A DNA stretch of 64,000 nt from the NCBI RefSeq assembly GCF_002234405.1, contig NZ_NMQT01000050.1, forward strand, positions 1 through 64,000. Reading direction: 5' to 3'. Under the pieces are notes generated by a model. That model ran no database searches and was not told where the DNA came from. It was given only the letters and a program-made list of their open reading frames with translations. Numbering within the stretch: the first letter of the stretch is position 1; every line of letters starts with the position of its first letter. The DNA is from Amycolatopsis thailandensis. GTDB taxonomy: Bacteria; Actinomycetota; Actinomycetes; Mycobacteriales; Pseudonocardiaceae. The position numbers were made by a program, and so were the translations under genes. Below are positions 8,768-16,954 of this stretch, piece after piece.

Positions 8768-9640
8768 ATGCGTATCACAGGATTCGATTACCAGCGTGTG
8801 CCCGTGGCGGACGGCGTGGCACTCAACGTCGCCGTCGGCGGGACCGGCAGCCCGATCGTGCTGCTGCACGGCTTCCCCGAAACCCATCTCATGTGGCGGC
8901 ACGTCGCGGCGGATCTGGCGGCGGACCACACGGTTCTCTGCCCTGACCTGCGAGGATACGGCGAGAGCGGCAAGCCCGCCGACACCGGCGAGACCTACTC
9001 GAAGCGTTCGATGGCGGCCGACGTCGTCGCCGTCGCGAAGGCCTTCGGCCACGACCGGTTCGCGCTCGCGGGACATGACCGGGGCGCGCTGGTCGCGCTG
9101 CGGGCCGGGCTCGACCACGCGGACAAGGTGAGCCACCTGGCGATCCTCGACGTGCTGCCGACGCTGGACATGTGGGACGTCATGCGGGGCACCAGCGCCG
9201 CCGTCGGCTTCCACCTCTACCTGATGGCCCAGCCGCCCGGGCTGCCCGAGCAGTTGATCGCCGGAGCGCCCGACGCGTTCTTCGGTCACTTCCTCGACGC
9301 GTGGACACAGCGCGGCGACGCGATCCCCGCCGACGTCCGGGCCGCGTACCTTCAGGCCTCCCGCAACGCGGTGACCTCGATCGTCGCCGACTACCGCGCG
9401 TCGGCCGGTATCGACGTCGAGCAAGACAAGGCGGACCGGGACGCGGGCAACCGGCTCGCCATGCCGCTCACCGTGCTCCAGCAGGACTGGGGCGCCGCCC
9501 TCGGCTACGACGCGGTCGCTCTGTGGCGGGCGTGGGCGGCGGACCTGGACCACCGGACCGTCACGTCGGGCCATTTCATGGCCGAGGAGTCACCGTCGGA
9601 GGTGGTGAAGGCCCTACGGGATCTGCTGACGCGTTATTGA
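8768..9640 (+). CDS. alpha/beta hydrolase, haloacetate dehalogenase/epoxide hydrolase-like
   Basis: The 290-aa cytoplasmic enzyme has the oxyanion motif HGFPE (34-38), an aspartate nucleophile in AGHDRG (Asp104) and a catalytic histidine in SGHFMAEE (His269). The Asp nucleophile and the H-D-R-G context match fluoroacetate/haloacetate dehalogenases and soluble epoxide hydrolases, not esterases with a serine nucleophile. Length is typical. The precise substrate is not determined. It is divergent from the BTAD regulator and followed by a 445-bp gap, so it is probably monocistronic. Confidence 0.85.
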   Translation: MRITGFDYQRVPVADGVALNVAVGGTGSPIVLLHGFPETHLMWRHVAADLAADHTVLCPDLRGYGESGKPADTGETYSKRSMAADVVAVAKAFGHDRFALAGHDRGALVALRAGLDHADKVSHLAILDVLPTLDMWDVMRGTSAAVGFHLYLMAQPPGLPEQLIAGAPDAFFGHFLDAWTQRGDAIPADVRAAYLQASRNAVTSIVADYRASAGIDVEQDKADRDAGNRLAMPLTVLQQDWGAALGYDAVALWRAWAADLDHRTVTSGHFMAEESPSEVVKALRDLLTRY

Positions 9641-9686
9641 GGAGAAGGGCAAACGTGTCGTGTTCGCAGGCGGGCCGTGCCGGACC

Positions 9687-9729
9687 GAAGCCTCCCTTCG
9701 CCGCGTCCGATGCGCTGAAGAGAGGCTTC
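9687..9729. repeat. imperfect intergenic hairpin (GAAGCCTC element)
   Basis: Two arms of about 21 nt begin GAAGCCTCCCTTCGCCGC and end GAAGAGAGGCTTC. About 17 of 21 positions pair, with no T-tract. It sits about 45 nt after the hydrolase stop, so it could terminate that transcript. I believe similar elements recur between genes in Amycolatopsis genomes, but that cannot be checked here. Confidence 0.6.
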
Positions 9730-9793
9730 AGTGTTGCGGATCCGAACCGGCCGCGCTCTGACTGTTCACGCGGGACACTCCCTCAGTGACCGA

Positions 9794-9916
9794 ATGTCCG
9801 ATTGATGCCCATATGCACGCTTTGCGAAGGGGGTCGTGAGTGGCATAGCGGGTTCTAACCCTCTTTGCCACTCACGACTCCCGCCGAAACCGCACATTTA
9901 GCCATCAATCGGACAT
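9794..9916. repeat. nested double palindrome (GTGAGTGG family)
   Basis: The outer arms ATGTCCGATTGATG (9794-9807) and its complement (9903-9916) are exact over 14 nt. Inside them is a perfect 13-bp stem, GTCGTGAGTGGCA (9833-9845) with TGCCACTCACGAC (9866-9878). The innermost stem is GGGTT-CT-AACCC (9850-9861). The middle and inner parts resemble the perfect palindrome at 46975-47020 (GTGAGTGG...GGTT..AACC...CCACTCAC), so both belong to one element family. Confidence 0.8.
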
Positions 9917-10085
9917 CAGGACGCCATAGAGCGTCCTCTGTGGACACCCAGGGACGACTGCCGCCCGCAGGCCGGCCCAGAACCACGCCACGAAGGGCAC
10001 CTCCCAACCCTGGATCCAGCGAAGGGGTCCTTCGCCGCAAGACGCTCAGTCACGCCACATTTGACTTACCCCTCAATAGAACCGG

Positions 10086-10943
10086 TCAGCCCGACAGTCG
10101 CAGTCTCCAGCCGGCGTAGTCACGTGCGATACACGCCAGCCTGGTCGTCGTGGCGGCCTTGTAATTCCAGAGCCCAGCGACGTACACGGCGAACGCGGTG
10201 ATCTCCTCTTCGGCGGCCTCTCGCCATCGTGTGTTCGTCATCGCCCAGGCCTCGGCGTCCGCCGTCCGATGACCCGCGCTGATGAGGCGAAGCACCATGA
10301 AGGCCGGGTCGACCCAGGCGGCGCCCTGGGCCGGCCAGCCCCAATCGACGACGCGGACGTCTCCGGCCACGGGGATGAGGAACTGATCGGCGTGGAGATC
10401 TGTGTGCAGCAAGGAGGTCCCGGCGGTGAGCGCCGGGGCCTTCTGCTCCCACGCCGTCAACTCGTCGAGGTCCCAGTCTCCGACGATCTCCGGCCGGTCC
10501 TGGGCGAGCTTGGGCCACCAGCTGGATTTCCAGCGCTGTTCCAGCGGCTTGAGGTCGGGCGCCGCCAAATCGCCGATGCGGTTGACCGTGTCGGCGATAC
10601 GGCCGAGGTCCGACGAGCCCGGTCGTAGCCGGGCCCGCCGACCGGCCACGTGCTCGAAGCCCACGATCAGCCAATCCTCGATGTCGAGGGCGAAGTGCAC
10701 GGCCGGGGCGATGCCGGAGACGAGACCGCCGAGTTCGGCTTCGTTCCGAAGCCAACGCATCGCGGGCGACACGCCTTCGACCCCCTTGACGAACAAGGGC
10801 GTCGTTCCATCGCGATGGACGACCGCGGCGAAGTTGCTGCTTTGGCCGGTCTCGATCTCACCGAGCCTGTCGATGGCTCCTGCCCGCTCCCGAATGGCGT
10901 CCCGAACAGGTTCCGGCAGCTCGTTCCAGCCGTACTTCTTCAC
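10086..10943 (-). CDS. aminoglycoside phosphotransferase-fold kinase
   Basis: The protein has 285 aa from GTG 10943. The small-molecule kinase fold shows a catalytic loop HTDLHADQ (His180, Asp182, with Gln187 where Asn is usual) and a metal aspartate in VVDWGW (Asp200). The APH/ChoK-like fold phosphorylates aminoglycosides, choline, homoserine or other hydroxyls; the family alone does not reveal the substrate and there is no reason to call resistance. A longer in-frame start to 11060 would run through the preceding gene and was rejected. It lies 20 bp after a small gene on the same strand, so the two form an operon. Confidence 0.82.
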   Translation of the reverse strand: MKKYGWNELPEPVRDAIRERAGAIDRLGEIETGQSSNFAAVVHRDGTTPLFVKGVEGVSPAMRWLRNEAELGGLVSGIAPAVHFALDIEDWLIVGFEHVAGRRARLRPGSSDLGRIADTVNRIGDLAAPDLKPLEQRWKSSWWPKLAQDRPEIVGDWDLDELTAWEQKAPALTAGTSLLHTDLHADQFLIPVAGDVRVVDWGWPAQGAAWVDPAFMVLRLISAGHRTADAEAWAMTNTRWREAAEEEITAFAVYVAGLWNYKAATTTRLACIARDYAGWRLRLSG

Positions 10944-10963
10944 CTGATCGTCCTGTCCTGGCA

Positions 10964-11440
10964 CTACTTGCCGTTGGTCTCGGTGTTCTCGTTGCCGTCT
11001 TTGCCCGATGCCCGGCAACCGTCGTCGCCATCGCTGCACTTGACCGCGGAAGTCAACCAAAGGTCATCGTCGACCGCGAACCCGAGAGCGCGAATGGCTT
11101 CGACGGTCCGGGCGATCATCTTCTCCTGATCGGTCACACCATCGCCTTCGTCGTTGGGGACGTGGTGGATGAATCGGCCCGCGACGCGATCGCAGAAGGA
11201 CGCGTACTCCCGGGTGTAGAGGATGAACGTGTGCCACCCGATGTCCACGAGCGCCGACGGACCCAGCGGTACGCGGGAGCTCTCGCCGCACGCGCGCAGG
11301 AACGCCAGCGTCTGGTCCATGATGCGTTCCGCCGATTCACGCGGCAGGTCGTGCTCCCGGACGATGCGGTTCGCGAGCCGCCCGAACAGCTCACCGGGAA
11401 CGAGACTCCGGCCCATGAGGTTTTCAACGGCGATGGTCAT
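10964..11440 (-). CDS. conserved actinobacterial protein, glycine-rich-domain-protein-like (GRDP-like)
   Basis: The 158-aa soluble protein has the core GWHTFILYTREYASFCDRVA, with the conserved W-H...Y-T-x-x-Y...F-C pattern of the GRDP/DUF1399-like helical family. The C-terminus (about 130-158) is a hydrophilic tail rich in Asp, Gly and Asn and looks disordered. The function of bacterial members is not known. It is the first gene of a two-gene unit with the downstream kinase, suggesting a shared task. Confidence 0.65.
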   Translation of the reverse strand: MTIAVENLMGRSLVPGELFGRLANRIVREHDLPRESAERIMDQTLAFLRACGESSRVPLGPSALVDIGWHTFILYTREYASFCDRVAGRFIHHVPNDEGDGVTDQEKMIARTVEAIRALGFAVDDDLWLTSAVKCSDGDDGCRASGKDGNENTETNGK

Positions 11441-11585
11441 GCCCGCTCCCTTTCGGTTTCGTGTTCGGTCCGTCTTTCCCTTCAGTGAGCAGGCTGCCGC
11501 ACGCTGTGGCCATGGCCAGCCGTCCGAACGGCAACTCCACCTGGGTGGCCCTGCCAGGTAGCCATCTCGTTATCACGAGACGCGG

Positions 11586-12617
11586 CTAGAACTTCGGTTT
11601 CGGCATGGATCTGCTCGGTGCGACGGTCGCGATGCGTCCCTGCGTTTCGATCGGCGCCCGGGCGTTCGGGTAGCCGGCGTAGTAGCCGGGCACGACCCGC
11701 CCCACCACCAGCTCTTCGAAGGGGACGAACTCGACGTCGGCGGACTTGAGCCGTTCCAGCGTCGGGCTCTCGACCCGTTCCGCGGCGAGCGCCACCGCGA
11801 GGTTCTGCTCGGCCGCGGCCCACGAAGAGGAGCCGAGATAGAGCAGCTTCACGGGCACGATCAAGGCGGGCAGGCACCACGGGCTCACTCGCCAGGCCAG
11901 GACGGCGACGAGGAACGTGAGCGGCAGGAAAAGCCCGATGCGCAACGATCCTTCGGCGTTCTGCCGGTCGTATTCCCCGTAGAGCTGGTCCTCCTTCCCC
12001 AGCAGCCTCGGCCCGACGTAGTCCAGATCCTCCTTGGCCGATTCGACGTAGACGTCGAGCCGGACGACGGTTCCGAGGAGATGCCACCGGTGGAGGTAGT
12101 CGTCCATGGCCCGGCGCCGGTGATCGCCGCTTCGGACACCGGCGACGATCTCCGGGAGTTCCTGTCCCGCCCGCCGGGCGAAATCCTGGAGACCGGCGAC
12201 ATGGGACAGCACCTGGTCACGGAAGGTCTCGTCCGTGAGGAACCGGTCGGACAGCTTGTTGAGCACGGCGTCCCGCAAGGCACGCAGGATCCGGCGCCTG
12301 CCGCGGTATTTCGGCTCGATCCAGGCGATCCTTCGCAGTTTCGACCGCCGGAACAGCGGGGTCACGATCGTGTCCAGCCAATGCGTGACGGCGAGGGACA
12401 TCGTGCCGAGAAGGTAGGCGGCGAAGGTGGCGGCCGCGAAGATCGCGGCCTTACCCGCCCACGTGCCCAGATCCAGGAGGTCCTTGTAGACACCGGTGGC
12501 GTGGACGTCCGGCGGCAGACCGGGCCGCAAGGCGAGCCAGAGGCCGAGCAGCCAGACATAGCCCGCGGCGAGCGGCGCCCGGAGTTCCCGCAGCCCCGGA
12601 AGGAGACTCGACAGCAT
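11586..12617 (-). CDS. integral membrane protein of unknown function
   Basis: The protein has 343 aa; ATG 12617 is preferred because GGAGGG lies 3-8 nt upstream. Two hydrophobic segments near the N-terminus (about 15-35 and 55-80) and two more at about 225-265 predict four membrane helices. A soluble, charged helical stretch of about 130 residues lies between them. I recognise no catalytic motif or family. The flanking genes are divergent or separated by 145 bp, so it seems to be transcribed alone. Confidence 0.7.
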   Translation of the reverse strand: MLSSLLPGLRELRAPLAAGYVWLLGLWLALRPGLPPDVHATGVYKDLLDLGTWAGKAAIFAAATFAAYLLGTMSLAVTHWLDTIVTPLFRRSKLRRIAWIEPKYRGRRRILRALRDAVLNKLSDRFLTDETFRDQVLSHVAGLQDFARRAGQELPEIVAGVRSGDHRRRAMDDYLHRWHLLGTVVRLDVYVESAKEDLDYVGPRLLGKEDQLYGEYDRQNAEGSLRIGLFLPLTFLVAVLAWRVSPWCLPALIVPVKLLYLGSSSWAAAEQNLAVALAAERVESPTLERLKSADVEFVPFEELVVGRVVPGYYAGYPNARAPIETQGRIATVAPSRSMPKPKF

Positions 12618-12814
12618 GGCCCTCCGCCCGCCGACGACCGGTCGCACCAGGCGTCGTCCTCCGGTCGCTCGCCGTTACAGCGCAACTCCCTCCCTACGAA
12701 CTGAGCCGAACGGCGCAACCCTCGCCCCCACCCGTGCCAATCCGACAGACCTTCGCGTTTAGCGCTCGTTATGCGGGGTATCGGTTCTCCGCACGACAGA
12801 ACGAGGGGCCTGAC

Positions 12815-13312
12815 ATGCAACCCACCGCCAGACGCGCGCACACCATCGCCCGCGATCTCCTTTCACTCACCAGAGCGGGCGAGGCCGACCGGCTCGCCGC
12901 CGCGCTGGTCTCCACCGCCTCGTACGGCAGGCAGGGACCGGCGCTCGGCGACGTCATCGGCCGTCTTGTCGACACTTTTTCCCTGGCCGCCAAGGATCGC
13001 CGTCGTTCGCTGCGGATCCGTGAGCCGTTCACCCTGCGCCTGCGGGATCACTCGGGCCTGACGGTCCGGCCCGACAGACTCGACCCGGCGGTGGCGGCGA
13101 TCGTCCGCGCCATCGCCGCCAGCGTCCGTGACGACCGCGACACCTGTGCCGACCAGATCGGGGAGGCCTGCGAGAACACCGATCTGGACCAGCGGATCCG
13201 GGTTCTGGCGCATTGCCTCGTCTGGACGTCGGATTTCCTCAGCACCGACACCACCGCCTATCCCCCGGTGCTGTCCTGTCTCAAGGGCTCGCTGCCCCAT
13301 CGTCCACAGTAG
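12815..13312 (+). CDS. hypothetical protein
   Basis: The protein has 165 aa from ATG 12815, with a GAGGGG ribosome site 8 nt before. Composition is soluble and helical, rich in Ala, Arg and Asp, with repeated R-D-D/L-D-x-R-I patterns and three cysteines. No signal peptide, membrane segment or known domain is seen. It precedes an ECF sigma gene by 144 bp on the same strand. Whether they are cotranscribed is unclear. Confidence 0.6.
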   Translation: MQPTARRAHTIARDLLSLTRAGEADRLAAALVSTASYGRQGPALGDVIGRLVDTFSLAAKDRRRSLRIREPFTLRLRDHSGLTVRPDRLDPAVAAIVRAIAASVRDDRDTCADQIGEACENTDLDQRIRVLAHCLVWTSDFLSTDTTAYPPVLSCLKGSLPHRPQ

Positions 13313-13456
13313 ACATTGCGCGGTTCGGATGACTTCCCGCCCTACGTGTGGACATCCCTAGCACGGCGGGGCAAGGTGGAACTCCGCGCACGAAGTCCTA
13401 GTCCCCGATGACGGGCGCACCTTGGCGGCCAGTTCCCCCGACCCAGGAGCGCAGAC

Positions 13457-14146
13457 TTGGACGAGGTAGCGCCATCGACGGTACCCGCTGACTCCCGTGC
13501 CGACGCCACGGCGAGGCGGCTGCCCAACCCGGACAGCAGACTCGTCCGGGCGGCCGTCGCGGGTGATCCGGACGCGATCCGGGAACTGGCTCGTTTCCTT
13601 TCCCCGCACGTGTTCCGCTACTGCGCCTCCCGGCTCCCGACGGCCGGGACGGGCGTTTGCGACGCCCAGGACTGCGCGCAGGAGGTGCTGCAAGCGGTCC
13701 TGATCGCCTTGCCCCGATACCGGTACCGCCCGGACCGGTTCCTCGCGTTCGTCCTCGGGATCGCCGGGCACAAGGTGGCCGACTTCCATCGGCGCCGCTC
13801 CCGCGAACCGGTGGCCTCCGTCCCCGAGGTCGGCGACGCCCTGACCTTCTGGGCCCGCCGCGACCCGGACGAGATCGAGCGGCTGGAGCACCGGATGCAG
13901 GCCGGGGTCCTGCTGGCCCGGTTGCCGATGCCGCACCGGGAGGTGCTCGTCCTCCGGTTCGTGTTCGGCCTTTCGGCCGAGGAGACGGCCGAACGGCTCG
14001 GCCTGCCGAGCGCCGGAGCGGTCCGCGCGGCCCAGTTCCGGGCGCTGGCGCGGCTGCGTGCCCTGCTCACCGAGCGGAACGCCCGTTACGCGGCCGATGT
14101 CCCGATCATCGGCCATACCACCGAACCGGAGCTCGTCCCGGTATAG
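13457..14146 (+). CDS. ECF RNA polymerase sigma factor, SigD/ShbA-like
   Basis: The 229-aa protein starts at TTG 13457 with AGGAG 10 nt upstream. Region 2 (about 25-115) includes DCAQEVLQAVLIALPRYRYR and FLAFVLGIAGHKVADFHRRR, the pattern of mycobacterial SigD and streptomycete ShbA. Region 4 (about 150-205) includes LPMPHREVLVLRFVFGLSAE followed by the HTH. ECF factors direct RNA polymerase to a dedicated regulon. No anti-sigma gene follows directly. Mycobacterial sigD is linked to rsdA, so its absence here is a difference. The next gene encodes a secreted cell-wall-type hydrolase, a possible target. Confidence 0.87.
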   Translation: MDEVAPSTVPADSRADATARRLPNPDSRLVRAAVAGDPDAIRELARFLSPHVFRYCASRLPTAGTGVCDAQDCAQEVLQAVLIALPRYRYRPDRFLAFVLGIAGHKVADFHRRRSREPVASVPEVGDALTFWARRDPDEIERLEHRMQAGVLLARLPMPHREVLVLRFVFGLSAEETAERLGLPSAGAVRAAQFRALARLRALLTERNARYAADVPIIGHTTEPELVPV

Positions 14147-14172
14147 AACCGTCCACTTCGGACGATCGATTT

Positions 14173-14191
14173 CTTGTACGCCGCTTGTACG
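14173..14191. promoter_or_regulatory. direct repeat CTTGTACG x2 upstream of the secreted SH3/NlpC-like gene
   Basis: CTTGTACG occurs at 14173-14180 and again at 14184-14191. The start-to-start spacing is 11 bp, one helical turn, inside the 95-bp gap before the ATG at 14242. This is suitable for a tandem activator or repressor site. The binding protein is unknown. Confidence 0.4.
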
Positions 14192-14241
14192 AGGGTCCTC
14201 CATCCTGTCCACCTATTCGGGGATACCACTGGAGGACAGAA

Positions 14242-15012
14242 ATGAAGATCCGATCCAGGATCGTCAGAGGTGCCGTGGGCACGATCGCGCTGGCCGGGGC
14301 GATCATGCTCGGCGGCGCGGGCGAGGCACTGGCGGCGTCGGGCACGGTGAACACCGACTCCGGGGTGGCCGTGACGGTGCGGTCGAGCCCGAGCACCAGC
14401 GCGAGCTCGGTCGGCACGGTCGCGAGCGGCACCGCCGTCACGATCGACTGCCAGGCGAACGGCTCGACGGTGACCGGGAAGTACGGCACCACCGACATCT
14501 GGGACTACGTGCCGTCGAAGGGCGGCTACATCAGCGACGCCTACGTCTACACCGGCTCGGACGGCCGGGTCGCCCCGGACTGCGCCGGCAGCACCCTCTC
14601 CTGCTCCACCGCGGGCACCGGCAACCCGAGGACCTGCGCCGAAGCCGTCGCGTGGGCGAAGGCGCACGTGCACACCAACAACGACCCGGACTACTACCGC
14701 TGGTGCGACCGGATCAACTCGTGGGCCTACGGCTGGACAGCGAGCGGCTCGGAGACGGCGTACGTCCACTGGACCCAGCTCCCCGGTTCGTACAAGCACC
14801 CGGGTGACACCCAGGTCCCCGCGGGCGGGCTCGCCTTCTTCAGCAACGGCGGCACCGGGCACACCATGATCTCCATCGGCGGCGGCAAGTTCCTGTCGAA
14901 CGACATCAACGGCCCCGGCAGCTTCACCGAGACCACGATCGCGCAGATCAAGAGCAAGTGGAACTACACCTATCTCGGCTGGTCGCAGCCGTGGTTCAAG
15001 ATCAACCACTGA
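14242..15012 (+). CDS. secreted SH3b-like protein with NlpC/P60- or CHAP-like C-terminal domain
   Basis: The protein has 256 aa from ATG 14242 with GGAGGACAGAA before it. Residues 1-32 are a signal peptide (AGEALA-AS cleavage). Residues about 36-110 resemble a bacterial SH3 domain (TVNTDSGVAVTVRSSPSTSA, GTVASGTAVTIDC), which usually binds cell wall. The C-terminal part has a cysteine in YYRWCDRINSWAYG and a histidine in GGTGHTMISIGGGKFLS, arranged as in cysteine peptidases of peptidoglycan. Catalysis is inferred from this pattern. It could be an envelope-remodelling enzyme or an inactive wall-binding protein. It follows the ECF sigma gene on the same strand. Confidence 0.72.
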   Translation: MKIRSRIVRGAVGTIALAGAIMLGGAGEALAASGTVNTDSGVAVTVRSSPSTSASSVGTVASGTAVTIDCQANGSTVTGKYGTTDIWDYVPSKGGYISDAYVYTGSDGRVAPDCAGSTLSCSTAGTGNPRTCAEAVAWAKAHVHTNNDPDYYRWCDRINSWAYGWTASGSETAYVHWTQLPGSYKHPGDTQVPAGGLAFFSNGGTGHTMISIGGGKFLSNDINGPGSFTETTIAQIKSKWNYTYLGWSQPWFKINH

Positions 15013-15146
15013 TCGCGGACCACCTCGGACACCGCCGGGCGGAGGGGGTCCCCGTCCGGCGGTGTCCGTCCCGTTTGTCAGCCACGCTCAGCACCGGAAA
15101 CCGCCCTTTCGTCGCATCGTGATAAAAAGCGGCCGCTCCGTCGGGT

Positions 15147-15152
15147 TAGAGT
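15147..15152 (+). promoter_or_regulatory. -10 box of a likely leaderless promoter for the PucR-type regulator
   Basis: TAGAGT lies 6 nt before the ATG at 15159, so transcription would begin at the start codon. No Shine-Dalgarno sequence is present upstream of that ATG, which supports a leaderless mRNA. Confidence 0.5.
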
Positions 15153-15158
15153 TGACGG

Positions 15159-16337
15159 ATGGGCACCGAAGCTCTCGCTACTCCCGCACCCCGGGAGCAG
15201 CGTGTGCTCATGCAGGCGATGCTCACCCGGCTGCCCGAGTTCAGCGATCGCCTGGCCCGGCTTCTCAGCGACGAGGACGAGTTCTACCACCAGGTGGACA
15301 GCACCGCGCCGGACGAGTTGCGCAAGGTCTGCCGGGCGAATCTGGAACGCGCGCTGACAGCGCTCGTCGAGGGGCGGGGGCTCCCGCTCGACGCGGCCCG
15401 CAAGACCGGACTGGCGCAGGCCCGGCAGGGTATCCCGTTGCCGTCCGTGCTCCGCGCGTTCCGGATCGGTGGGATCTTCGTCTACGAACGACTGCTGGAG
15501 CTGGCGGGTCCGGGATTCATCAACCCCGCGCGCACGGTGGAGATCAATTCCAACGTGTGGAAGACCATCGACCTCTACTCCGACGCGCTGACCACCGCGT
15601 ACAGCGAGGTCGCCGCCGAACTCTCCCAGGAGAAGCTCGCCCTGCTGGACGGCCTGCTCCAGGGCAGGTTCGCCACCCAGGTGGAAGTCGAGAACGCCGC
15701 CAAGGAACTCGATCTCCCGGCGGCGGGCACGTTCGTCGCCGTCGTGACCGAGGCCGTCGAGCCGGATGAACGCCCCGGGGTCGAGGCGCTGCTGCGGGCA
15801 CGGCGCTGGAAGTCGGTCTGGCGGCCGGGCGCCGAGATCGGCCTGGTCGTGATCGACCGCGTCGAGGACGTCCGCCGGCTGCGTGACGTCCTGGGCACAC
15901 TGCCGCTGGCGGTGGGGATGAGCAGGCCGTTCAACGGGTTCCTCGACGTACCGGACGCGGTCCACCGGGCGCGGATCGCCCGCCGTTCGCTGGCGACGGG
16001 GGCCACCGGGGTCGCCGTCTTCGGTGACTCGCCGGTCACCACGCTGGTCGCGAGCGCGCCGGAGATGTCACGCGACGTCGTCCGCGCGGTACTCACCGGA
16101 CTCCTGGTGCTGCCCGCGGCCGAACGGCAGGTCCTGCTCGACACCCTGGTCGCGTGGTTCGCCGGGCACGGTTCGGCGAAGGAGGCCGCGGACCGGCTGA
16201 TCGTCCACCCGAACACGGTCCGGTACCGGCTGCGCCGGGTGCAGGAACTGACCCGGCGCGACCTGTCCGATCCTGTCGACGTCGGGGAGCTCTACGTCGC
16301 GCTGGAAGCGGTCCGGCTCGCGGACGACCGGCCTTAA
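15159..16337 (+). CDS. PucR/CdaR family transcriptional regulator
   Basis: The 392-aa protein has an N-terminal helical sensor-like region (about 15-165), a degenerate GGDEF-like middle domain (about 170-290) and a C-terminal PucR HTH (about 325-385; SAKEAADRLIVHPNTVRYRL). This order is typical of actinobacterial CdaR/PucR regulators of purine, proline or sugar-acid use and of secondary metabolism. No ligand can be assigned. A TAGAGT box 6 nt upstream suggests leaderless expression. Its 3' end overlaps the stop of a convergent small gene by 4 bp. Confidence 0.87.
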   Translation: MGTEALATPAPREQRVLMQAMLTRLPEFSDRLARLLSDEDEFYHQVDSTAPDELRKVCRANLERALTALVEGRGLPLDAARKTGLAQARQGIPLPSVLRAFRIGGIFVYERLLELAGPGFINPARTVEINSNVWKTIDLYSDALTTAYSEVAAELSQEKLALLDGLLQGRFATQVEVENAAKELDLPAAGTFVAVVTEAVEPDERPGVEALLRARRWKSVWRPGAEIGLVVIDRVEDVRRLRDVLGTLPLAVGMSRPFNGFLDVPDAVHRARIARRSLATGATGVAVFGDSPVTTLVASAPEMSRDVVRAVLTGLLVLPAAERQVLLDTLVAWFAGHGSAKEAADRLIVHPNTVRYRLRRVQELTRRDLSDPVDVGELYVALEAVRLADDRP

Positions 16338-16717
16338 GAGCGTCTCTCCGGCGCCATGTCGGCGTCGATGATCTTCGCGAGGTCCAGCAACGTGTGCCCG
16401 AGACCGGGCCGCGCGGTGAGCCGTACCGCGAGCGTGCGGCCGCGGGTGGTCGTGGCGACCGGCAAAGTGACCTCGGGATTGGCGGACCTCGTCCACTGTG
16501 GACGGCGTCCGGCCCCGGACAGGACGATGTCGGGATGCGGCGAGCGCCGCCCGGGACGCCACCGTGATCTCCTGGCGTCGAGGTCGCGGATCACGTTGCC
16601 GTGCAACGAAAGCAACGCCGCGACGTCCGCGACCGCGTCGCGGAGCTCGACGTCGGTGATGGAATCCGAGTAGGCGCCGATGTCCAGCGCGCGGGGATCG
16701 ATCGCGTCCTGCGGCAC
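16334..16717 (-). CDS. small protein with an amidase-tail-like C-terminus
   Basis: The protein has 127 aa from GTG 16717 (AGGAAC 3 nt upstream); an in-frame GTG at 16732 is possible. The C-terminal stretch PEVTLPVATTTRGRTLAVRL followed by ARPGLGHTLLDLA resembles the last segment of amidase-signature enzymes (P-A-x-S-V-P-x-G...L-x-V-x-L-x-x-R-P). The Ser-Ser-Lys catalytic core is absent. The rest is unrecognised. It may be a remnant of a decayed amidase gene or an independent small protein. The reading frame is intact. Confidence 0.5.
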   Translation of the reverse strand: MPQDAIDPRALDIGAYSDSITDVELRDAVADVAALLSLHGNVIRDLDARRSRWRPGRRSPHPDIVLSGAGRRPQWTRSANPEVTLPVATTTRGRTLAVRLTARPGLGHTLLDLAKIIDADMAPERRS

Positions 16718-16905
16718 AAAGTTCCTTTCCACGCACCGGAAGTCGTCCGATAGTGGGCCCGCTCACGTTGTTCCCGGGAACAAACATGTTTGGCGGTCTG
16801 CGCCGAATGGCCGCTTCCGTACCGCCTTCCGGTCGCACGGCGTGCCTGTGACCGCCGGTCACACCTTTGACGCTGACCGGCCCGCGAGCCACTATCTGGC
16901 GACCG

Positions 16906-16921
16906 ATTACCGATGGGTAAT
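16906..16921. promoter_or_regulatory. ATTACC-N4-GGTAAT dyad upstream of the DUF3068 gene
   Basis: ATTACC-GATG-GGTAAT is a perfect 6+6 bp inverted repeat 33 nt before the TTG start at 16955. The same design, with other spacer bases, lies before the flippase gene (22919-22934), and a near copy overlaps the aftD start (29119-29134). Confidence 0.6.
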
Positions 16922-16954
16922 GTGGATGTTTCCGTGGTTTCACCAGGAGGACCG

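Larger units (their letters stand above)
9641..10085. other. 445-bp non-coding region rich in inverted repeats
   Basis: No supported coding sequence was found here; the short ORFs that cross it have no start context and no recognisable family. It holds a hairpin element at 9687-9729 and a nested double palindrome at 9794-9916, listed separately. The remainder (about 9920-10085) shows no clear promoter or RNA gene. It separates a + strand hydrolase from the end of the - strand kinase operon, so it is a terminator-to-terminator gap. Confidence 0.7.

Noticed and set aside
9865..10119. 84-codon ORF in the 445-bp gap
   Set aside because: It has no ribosome site, runs through the palindrome arms and overlaps the end of the kinase gene on the opposite strand.
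10086..10943. Antibiotic resistance gene
   Set aside because: The APH fold alone does not show aminoglycoside specificity, and the catalytic loop and context are not those of known resistance enzymes.
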